This document shows, one piece after another, positions 10,967 through 17,089 of a stretch of 17,089 bases of DNA (positions within the stretch are counted from its first letter, which is position 1; each line of letters begins with the position of its first letter). Both the position numbers and the translations under genes were made by a program. The notes beneath the pieces were generated by a model. The model ran no database searches, was not told where the DNA came from, and was given only the letters and a program-made list of their open reading frames with translations. Source of the stretch: Ichthyophonus hoferi (lineage: Eukaryota > Opisthokonta > Ichthyosporea > Ichthyophonida > Ichthyophonidae); NCBI GenBank assembly GCA_002751075.1, contig NAOQ01000676.1:2947-20035 (forward strand). Direction: 5' to 3'.

Positions 10967-11416
10967 TTAGAGATAGAAATTAGGTCTGATATATAGATGT
11001 GTATAATCTACGCTAGATGCCGGCTCTGAAGCTTCGTCTAAATTTTCCCTTGAGTAGAGTCTGTAAGAGCTAATCTTGGTGCAGTCTATAAAAAATACTT
11101 GGTCGTTTGGATTTTTACCCATCAGGGTGTACTTTAGATTTCTTCTATGCGGTTTTCCCGGCCACAAGTTGATATCAGAAAATGATTCCTCCAAAGTACA
11201 AGCATTCACGGGAGATTGGCATTCATTTTGAGAAACATCTTCAGAGCTAGGTTTGGAGAGGGCTCCCAAAGATCGAATAGATACCATGGGTTCGAACTGT
11301 GCATTCCACACGATTTGATCAACTGTATAGGACCATCGCACCTGTATTCCTTTGGACACAGATTCATCTACGCCATCTAGAATGGCTACAACCTCAGCCT
11401 GCATAGCTATTAGCTC
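10967..11416 (-). CDS. Kir exon 2: C-terminal cytoplasmic domain
   Basis: The acceptor tttacag at 11417-11418 opens the exon with ELIAMQAEVVAILDGVDES, continuing the conserved Kir immunoglobulin-like fold. The G-loop segment GVDESVSKGIQ aligns gaplessly with Kir2.1 GMVEATAMTTQ and places a Lys where Kir2.1 has Met. A Ser/Glu/Cys-rich insert (about 11160-11260) and a tail rich in Asp, Ser and Tyr follow, ending NFYL. The stop is at 10967-10969. The ATG at 11404 is internal. Confidence 0.92.
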   Translation of the reverse strand, partial: ELIAMQAEVVAILDGVDESVSKGIQVRWSYTVDQIVWNAQFEPMVSIRSLGALSKPSSEDVSQNECQSPVNACTLEESFSDINLWPGKPHRRNLKYTLMGKNPNDQVFFIDCTKISSYRLYSRENLDEASEPASSVDYTHLYIRPNFYL

Positions 11417-13127
11417 CTGTAAACATGTTCATATGGAAAAATGAATATGTTTATATATATGTGTGCGGTCAACAAAGAAAGATATAGTGGAAGGTGTAAA
11501 TAGTTCGGCAATATAAACGACAAGTACAGGGAAATGGAACGTTTTTGGATACATTAGCAAGTAATAAACCAAAGAAATTTGATAAATATAGGAGAATAAA
11601 TATAACAAACGTCAAGAAACCAATTAAAAGTAATTAAACAAAAAAAAAAAACATTCCTGTAGTGGCAGGGTAATAGAAAGTGCGGTAAGAGGGAGGAAGG
11701 AAGGAAATTATAATACATAGAAGAATGAAAACATGCAAGGATAGCAAGTGGAATAGTGATTAGAATATATCTACCAACTAATATATTGAATGGGCCAATG
11801 AGGTTAATTAACATGACTATATGCCATTAGAGCAGTATAACAATAAAGTGTGTGAAACTTAAGTCGCTGTCAATTTCTTTCTCATCTGTCTCTCCTTACT
11901 GGACCAGCAACATTACGTCTCTCAAATTTTAACTAATCCCTTTCTTGATTTACTCATAACTATTGACTCAAGCTATTTTAGATTAACAAATTCTAGCTAG
12001 ATAAGGACCTACACTAAAATCTAAGCAAAAACAAATACAGAAAAGTAGAAAGGTAGATGAAAAATAAAAACATAAAAAATAGAGGGGACAAGACGGGAGG
12101 TACATAAACCGAATAGAAAATATAAAGTATAGTGTAGTATAGTATAGTATAGTATAGTATAGTATAGTATAATATAGTATATGAAAATAGAATGCAAACA
12201 TAGTTTGCACAAGCAATGCCAGAGTACTCAATGGAAAATATAAGTAATTATAAGGAAAAGGAGAGGAAATACCTCAGGTGATTTTCCATAGAAGGGCGAA
12301 GTAGAATCAATATGATGAACAATAGTCCAGGGAAGACCTAGATACGGATTGGACATTTGTTTGCATCTAATATTTCCTAATTGCCGATTGATTTCATAAT
12401 TTAATTCCTCAAAAACAACAGATCCAGGGCCAAATTCGGGCATTCTTTCGTTCCTGTCATTGACCAGACCTTCTCTATCGGAAATAATGCTATCTGGTTG
12501 ATGACAAGTTGGACGGCGACATGCAAATAAAAGATGAAAACTGGGATCACATGCAACTGATCTGCGCCCGTTCAAAATACGAAACACCAAACAGGGTGAC
12601 CCTTTAACATATTTTCCATTCCCTCGATCATCATCGGCTTCAAAATGTTCAACATGGGTAGAGATAAGAGCAACCTCGGAAAAAATAAAGCTATTCTTCA
12701 AGAAATTTGCACGAGAAGATTTTCGGAAAACAATGCCAGCCAGAATAGCGTAGCATGAAAATGCTACCCATGCCTGTATGGTAACCACAAAATTGGAGCA
12801 ATATCCGGCTGGGCTAAGCACACCATATCCAATAGTATCTTGTGTTTGAATGGAGAACCATAGGCCTTCCGCGTAGGATACTCTGTCGCCTTTACAGCCC
12901 GCTATATCACCACAAAGGTAATAGGCAGTCCCAAAAAAAACAACTCCAAAAACGTAAAAAAACATTGAAAATAAAACTACAGAAATCCATCCCATGTCTA
13001 AGATATAGTGATAGGTAGTCCCCAATAATTGTTTCAATTCAAAATGAATTCCCTTCCTCTCTTGATTGCGATCACCAGGTCGTGGGACAAGGCGAGGATA
13101 GGAACATTTTGATTGATCTCCACTCAT
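10967..13127 (-). CDS. Inward-rectifier (Kir) potassium channel, two exons, complete
   Basis: Exons 13127-12273 (285 codons) and 11416-10967 (149 residues plus stop) join in phase 0 across an 856-base intron, giving 434 residues, the usual Kir length. Kir channels are plasma-membrane tetramers with two membrane helices per subunit and a large cytoplasmic domain. They set the resting potential by passing K+ inward. Visible here: TM1 about 46-70, pore helix about 84-98, filter TIGYG (98-102), TM2 about 111-135 with hinge Gly131, and the conserved extracellular Cys78/Cys110 pair. The cytoplasmic domain shows IFSEVALIS, LPWTIVHHID, SPFYGKSPE, VVAILDGV and the WSYTVDQIVW strand. The C-terminus -FYL fits a class II PDZ ligand. 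It is divergent at several functional residues (see findings), so it is not simply a Kir2-type channel. Family assignment is firm; subtype is not. Confidence 0.95.
11417..12272 (-). other. Kir intron
   Basis: An 856-base phase-0 intron with GT (12272-12271) and AG (11418-11417). Its contents are AT-rich sequence, a purine-rich + strand tract near 11640-11710 and a pentanucleotide repeat near 12133-12180. No exon-like segment is seen. Confidence 0.9.
12133..12180. repeat. (AGTAT)n pentanucleotide microsatellite
   Basis: About nine AGTAT units, the last ones slightly degenerate (aatat), inside the Kir intron. It gives repetitive Ile/Leu/Tyr chance frames on the minus strand. Confidence 0.95.
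12273..13127 (-). CDS. Kir exon 1: pore and first half of cytoplasmic domain
   Basis: The start is the ATG at 13127-13125; it gives a short N-terminus of about 45 residues, normal for Kir. The slide-helix region HYILDMGW precedes TM1. The filter segment FSIQTQDTIGYGVLSPAGYC aligns with the Kir2.1 segment without gaps. TM2 reads QAWVAFSCYAILAGIVFRKS. The exon ends GKSPE with donor gtattt at 12271-12272, inside the cytoplasmic domain. Codon use is markedly less AT-rich than the flanks, consistent with constraint. Confidence 0.95.
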
Positions 13128-13131
13128 CTTT

Positions 13132-13144
13132 GTTACTTAGCAAC
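13132..13144 (-). promoter_or_regulatory. X-box-like site at the Kir start
   Basis: GTTACT-T-AGCAAC lies 5 bases upstream of the Kir ATG and fits the RFX half-site pattern GTHNYY/RRNAAC with a one-base spacer. It must lie in the 5' UTR or core promoter. It is a plausible RFX site, but short motifs of this kind occur by chance. Confidence 0.35.
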
Positions 13145-14399
13145 GATTGAGATATTCCTTGATATATATGCCTCCATAAAATTTCCAGGAGAGGTGAGGT
13201 AGAGACCGAAGTACGATATGACAGAGTATGTGGAGAATAATATATATACTTCTGTGATAAAGTGTATGTCTAAATAGGCGGACTCCTAGATTGTAAGGAC
13301 CCTGTGGAAGACATGTTTAATTTAGAACAAAGAAGAACAGATATTCCTCTGGGGATGAATAAAATGAAAGTAAAAACAAATTCCTATTACAAATTACCAT
13401 GCTTATTATTATCAAATGTCCACAAGTGGGTGTAAATGATTGTCAGACATCTCTTAGAACCAGTGTCTTTGCATACATGTTTATATGAAAATGTGTGCAC
13501 TATTTATTAAAAATTTAATTTTACTTATTTGAACAATGGACTGATGCATGCGGGGAGATCTTCCTCTATTAGCGAGAAAACTAACTGGGAAGTAGAAACA
13601 CAAAAAATAACTCTCCCAAAACAATATAGCCTGAATGGAGAATATACGTAGCATGAATGTTAAAAAAATATACCATACTTATACCAAAGTTAATTCAATT
13701 TTTAATTGCATGGTGATATTGTAGGACAGATATAGGAATAGAGTATAATAAGACAAAGATACAAAAAGTAAACATCAAAATGGTAACATCCAGTAAGACA
13801 CTAGAAACTATTAGGTGTAGGTGTGGCGTGTTTTATTTGATGTTACCTAAAAATACCGATCATAGTAGCCCAACTCTAATTTCTTTGTTAAGCAATGTTT
13901 TGAAGTGCAGATTAAAATATTACTAATTCGCAGAAACTTGCATTCTTTCTTCCTCAAAGCAAAATAGGAATACTTCTTCAAAGTTCTTGATGGACTACGG
14001 CAAAGGCTTCGGTAGCAATAAAAAACTTTACTAAAATCAGAATGTTACTTTATTATTTCACATTAGAATAAAAAAATAGTAACTGGTACATTGTTTTGTT
14101 AGCAGGTGTATATGGATGATAGAAAGCTGTAAAAATATAAAAAAGGGAGGTAGGTTGTTGTTAAGGCTTGAAGTTCTTAATTCTAACAATTGAAAAATTA
14201 AAAACTTTAAGCTCTTAAGTCGCTTGACACTACAGTATCTTACAGAATGTTAATTTCGGCAAAGGTCAGGATCTGACAGCAATTTGCACCTAAAATATAG
14301 GAAAAAATATTATTAAATAAAAGATAAGATAAGACGCACAAATCACTCGATTATTTAAACCACTGTATGTTTACTTATCTATCTATCGCTCGCAACCTA
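13145..14399. other. Kir upstream region, no supported gene
   Basis: AT-rich sequence with no convincing exon. A 67-codon minus-strand open frame at about 13850-14050 and a 28-codon + strand frame near 13840 are within chance expectation for this base composition. An imperfect inverted repeat lies at 14166-14212. Confidence 0.5.
14166..14212. repeat. Imperfect 17-bp inverted repeat
   Basis: Arms gcttgaagttcttaatt (14166-14182) and aattaaaaactttaagc (14196-14212) pair with two mismatches around a 13-base loop. This could be a hairpin or the worn core of a small palindromic element. No target-site duplication is obvious. Confidence 0.4.
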
Positions 14400-14405
14400 T
14401 TTATT
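14400..14405 (-). terminator. AATAAA signal downstream of the 14559-14739 exon
   Basis: An exact minus-strand AATAAA lies about 155 bases past the TAG at 14559-14561. This supports reading that exon as terminal. Confidence 0.4.
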
Positions 14406-14558
14406 TCACGTTTCTATTGGATGAAAGTGCACCACATACATGTGGCCCAATAAGCTATTCAATAAGCACTAACCAGAACAGGAGCCCTTCCAGATCAACA
14501 AACCTGGGATCAATAAGCAGAAATATTACTAATTTTGGTTGTACTAAATTCTGTTTCA

Positions 14559-14739
14559 CTATTGGAAATAAACCCTATATCTGTTGTACTGAATTCTACT
14601 TGGCATAAAATGTATGTCTTCTAGTTGGTCTAGATAGTCATTAAGAGGTAAGGGACAAACTAAAACTTTCGTGAGTTCTGCCTGCAGAACATCCAAGTGT
14701 TCTGAGTTCAGAGACGCTTTAAACTTTTTACCTTGCAAC
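14559..14739 (-). CDS. Terminal exon of an unrecognised minus-strand gene
   Basis: A good acceptor (cattacag-type, 14740-14741) opens a 181-base frame: one leading base, then 59 residues and a TAG. Peptides include LQGKKFKASLNSEHLDVLQ and VCPLPLNDYLDQLEDIHF. The mixed acidic, basic and Leu composition and the richer codon use look coding; the frame has no early ATG, so ORF finders miss it. A phase-compatible upstream exon is 14835-14874 (NLSSRVFAQSR, donor gtcaag, weak). Before that comes 15048-15081 (QNNQSVTHIST, donor gtattt), phases 1 and 2 matching in turn. I find no start codon, so the 5' end is unresolved. The + strand frame at 14417-14608 overlaps it and is probably the shadow. Function unknown. 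Confidence 0.45.
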
Positions 14740-15168
14740 CTGTAATATGAATAATAAACATAATCTAAACTATTGTGATTGTAGGTGGGCTTTATACAAG
14801 TATTTTCTAATGGTTTGAGCGTATCAGGCTTGACCGGCTTTGAGCAAAGACTCTGGATGATAAATTTCTACCATCTGAGAATCAAGAGACATCATATAAA
14901 AGAATAATAAAACAAATAAAATAAATTTCTGGAAAGATTTTAAAAACATATATTGACAATTGACAATTGAAAATTGTAAGAGCAAACAGTAACAGTACTT
15001 TAATTGTGATTTGTGAAATTTACTATATACGTATAATGGTGAAATACCAGTAGATATATGCGTAACACTCTGGTTATTTTGCTGTGTATAGGAAATACTT
15101 ATTCATTGGGTCATAGACTAGTTGTTTTGGACAAAAACCTTTTGTCCTTAATAAATTAATAAATAACT

Positions 15169-15689
15169 ATGACTGTAAGATTAGTGGTAACAACAGCAAA
15201 GGTTAATCTGTCTAAACGCGGTGAAGACCTTGGTTTCAACAAAAAGCAAACATTTTTTAATAGGCCAAATTAATTTTAGTAAATGATATACACGCAGTGA
15301 GTGCGCTGGAACAAATAGTTGAAGAGTATATAAAACTACAACAATATACTTCATTTAAGTTTTTCCAATCGTCTGTACAGGTAGCACGCATATTCTCAAC
15401 GAGAATTTCTCATTTTAATTTCTACAACACATACGTCGTTACATTATATCTAACGTTACCACGATTGGATTATTATCACTATTATTTTCAACTATTAGAC
15501 TGTCTAATTGGGTATATAGTATGGCCTTATATTTATTTTCTCATGTGTAAATACACTTTACACTCACCTTTGCGTTACTTATTATTCAAATGATATTTTT
15601 TATAATAACTTCATATTTTACAGGATTGTTTGAACGACGGCAATCCCTTTCACGTTATATTTGATAATTATAAAGTGAAATTTAAATGA
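15169..15689 (+). CDS. Small three-exon gene, about 66 residues
   Basis: Exon 1 is 15169-15220 (MTVRLVVTTAKVNLSKR plus one base), exon 2 is 15298-15380 (SALEQIVEEYIKLQQYT then SFKFFQSSVQ), and exon 3 is 15624-15689 (DCLNDGNPFHVIFDNYK then VKFK and stop). Sites are gtgaag/cgcag and gtagca/ttttacag, phases 1 and 0, with a consistent frame throughout. A second donor at 15233 (gtttca) is also phase 1 and would add four residues (GEDL-type). AATAAA follows at 15736-15741, 47 bases after the stop. The product is soluble, with an amphipathic helix and a C-terminal strand-like tail, with no signal peptide or membrane span. I do not recognise the family. It runs towards the sirtuin gene, the two 3' ends being about 530 bases apart. 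Confidence 0.5.
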
Positions 15690-15735
15690 GGCTATTCATA
15701 GCTACAAGATCCATTTAAGCACACAATTAAAAACA

Positions 15736-15741
15736 AATAAA
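15736..15741 (+). terminator. AATAAA signal of the small + strand gene
   Basis: Exact AATAAA 47 bases after the TGA at 15687-15689, a standard spacing for a terminal exon. Confidence 0.5.
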
Positions 15742-16181
15742 CCTTTAATATTGGCCTTTGAGTTATTACATATCTTTAATTTAAATATCAATTTAATAAA
15801 TAATCACCAACACAATTGGTATATTGGCCATAATAGATTAAATAATATGTAAGGTAAAGCTTCATATGCCTAAGAATATATGGTAGGTAAATGGAAAGGA
15901 CTGATACATATCTGATCACAAACCCCTCACGCTCACTCTATATATATTTTAATTCTAGTATTAAGGTAAATCCTAAAAAAATTAATAAACTTGAAAGGTT
16001 TATAATCAATTGATAGAGATATATTATGTGCACACTCAAAAATTAAAATAAAATGATCGAGTCTCCACCTCGTTTACCAAAGTAAATCTTCCACAAACAA
16101 AACATACACCAATATTCTCATGAGTGTACAACTATAAAAATATAACCAGTAGTGACTCTTCCCTTTTCTATCAAGACTCCT
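15742..16181. other. Intergenic tract between convergent 3' ends
   Basis: AT-rich sequence with no coding or RNA feature that I can support. Confidence 0.6.
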
Positions 16182-16187
16182 TTTAAT
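16182..16187 (-). terminator. ATTAAA signal of the sirtuin gene
   Basis: A minus-strand ATTAAA, the commonest AATAAA variant, lies about 35 bases after the sirtuin stop codon. Confidence 0.4.
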
Positions 16188-16221
16188 TAATCAATCTAAG
16201 TATGTAACTGACTAGATCCAA

Positions 16222-16557
16222 TCACAACATTACTTCCCGTAATCTTTTAACTTCTTTAAGAACATCATTTAGAATCCGCCCAGAACTTCCCCTAACAAAC
16301 ACATCGGTCACGTGATTGGTCAGAATGGTGTGTTCCTGATTAATCTCAACCACCAATCCATTATTAGATTTTACCAGACGAGGGAGAGTGGAGGCAGGTC
16401 TAACCCGAGCACTTGTACCAATAACAAGAATTAACATGGCTTTTCTAGCTGATCTGAATGCTTCCCCAGTAGCTTCTCCGTCGAGACTTTCCCCAAATAA
16501 TGCTACGTTGGGTTTAAGAATACCTTGGCAATGCTTGCATTTGAAATTCATGTTCTC
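16222..16557 (-). CDS. Sirtuin (Sir2-family NAD-dependent deacylase), terminal exon
   Basis: This 336-base exon gives 111 residues and a TGA. Visible Sir2 landmarks, in order, are the second zinc CxxC (FKCKHC), KPNVALFGESL, the NAD-binding LVIGTSARVRPA, and VVEINQEHTILT near the C-terminus. Sirtuins remove acyl groups from lysine using NAD+. The N-terminal GAGxS, the QNID motif, the catalytic His and the first zinc Cys pair are not in this exon and must lie upstream, mostly outside the window. The acceptor is ttaaag at 16558-16559; ATG 16551 is internal. The short tail after VVEIN and the PASTLP segment resemble bacterial or class III/U sirtuins more than SIRT1-like ones, by memory only. Where the preceding exon lies is uncertain. 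Confidence 0.88.
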   Translation of the reverse strand, partial: ENMNFKCKHCQGILKPNVALFGESLDGEATGEAFRSARKAMLILVIGTSARVRPASTLPRLVKSNNGLVVEINQEHTILTNHVTDVFVRGSSGRILNDVLKEVKRLREVML

Positions 16558-16559
16558 CT

Positions 16560-17089
16560 TTAAAGGCCATGTATATGAAGAAATGGAATATATGGGTTAG
16601 CAAGTATTTTAAGTATGTTTGCTGTTTGTTCCAGTGCTTCAGTGTTCCAAGTAGTTAAAAAACAAACTCAATATATAAGTAGGTAATGATTTACGTGAGA
16701 ATATATTTACCTTAATTTTTGTGTAGAATACTATATATATATATATATATATATGTATGCATATGTCTGTATTGGTAAGAGAAAGAATACACGTAATAGA
16801 AAATTTATATTATATACATGTAGTTTTGGCTTTACCGTACCTTTTGTTCAATTTTCTTTTCTCTTCATTCTATTTATTATGTACATGCATATATAACAAA
16901 ACCAAGTATCTCTGAACCCATTTGTAACACAAAAATATTGTAGTAACCTTCTTCCTATAAAATTCTACAAAAAATGAAAGATAGGAAGGTCTGTCAATAG
17001 GCATATAGGTATATTTAATCTGCGCTTTACAAAATCCTTTTTTTTCCAGTGAATTCCTGAGCTCATAATTAATCACTGCGTATACATGT
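16560..17089 (-). other. Sirtuin upstream intron(s), with one possible exon
   Basis: Mostly AT-rich, including a (TA)n run at about 16732-16754. A segment at 16948-17075 has an acceptor-like tacgcag and a donor-like AAG/gttact. It stays open for 42 codons (for example NYELRNSLEKKGFCKAQ) and is in phase with the sirtuin exon, but it lacks any sirtuin motif I know, so I do not call it an exon. Confidence 0.4.
16732..16754. repeat. (TA)n dinucleotide microsatellite
   Basis: About eleven TA units in the presumed sirtuin intron. A plain simple repeat. Confidence 0.9.

Noticed and set aside
11284-11300. GGTTCGAAC resembling a tRNA B box
   Set aside because: Lies inside the Kir coding exon, with no A box or cloverleaf around it.
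13850-14060. 67-codon minus-strand open frame rich in Lys, Tyr and Cys
   Set aside because: A frame of this length is expected several times by chance in this much AT-rich sequence; no clear donor or polyadenylation context.
14417-14608. Cys-rich + strand frame of about 63 residues
   Set aside because: Overlaps the better-supported minus-strand exon 14559-14739, has no ATG start, and shows no splice context.
16388-16600. + strand frame over the sirtuin exon
   Set aside because: Antisense shadow of the sirtuin coding sequence.
16948-17075. Possible sirtuin exon, phase-compatible
   Set aside because: No sirtuin motif, no first zinc Cys pair, and weak splice sites; left as intron pending transcript evidence.

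Overview
The window looks like a compact, AT-rich animal genome. The genes have short GT-AG introns, metazoan-type polyadenylation signals (AATAAA), and protein families that point to a eukaryote: an inward-rectifier (Kir) potassium channel, a sirtuin and a long coiled-coil protein. A sponge or another early-branching animal fits the gene density, the base composition and the divergent Kir, but this is inference; nothing here proves the lineage. I saw no rRNA, tRNA, CRISPR array, or retroviral, LTR or Polinton-like element.

Layout. Positions 1-168 carry the apparent 3' end of a + strand gene, with a stop at 166-168 and two AATAAA signals just after it. Positions 890-7939 hold a minus-strand gene of at least eleven coding exons. 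I assembled it by matching splice sites and phases; it encodes at least 686 residues of a mostly coiled-coil protein I do not recognise. Its start is probably at 7930, with a candidate promoter near 8360-8450. Its last small exon, below 890, is unresolved. Positions 8110-10700 have no convincing coding gene, but hold a GC-richer island at about 9130-9720 with an RFX X-box-like palindrome. Positions 10967-13127 hold a complete two-exon minus-strand Kir channel gene (434 residues).

Between Kir and the sirtuin lie two short genes without long ORFs. One is a minus-strand terminal exon at 14559-14739, with possible upstream exons at 14835-14874 and 15048-15081. The other is a + strand three-exon microgene at 15169-15689, encoding about 66 residues, with a good polyadenylation signal. 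Positions 16222-16557 are the terminal exon of a minus-strand sirtuin gene whose catalytic half lies outside the window or was not found.

Nothing indicates an operon. The most unusual content is the Kir channel. Its TM1-TM2 core is intact and its TIGYG filter is perfect, but the usual PIP2-binding basic residues, the filter-stabilising salt bridge and the acidic rectification site are all replaced. Also notable are the enrichment of CCAATCA/TGATTGG around the coiled-coil gene, the almost uniform phase-0 exon structure of that gene, and X-box-like sites near gene starts.
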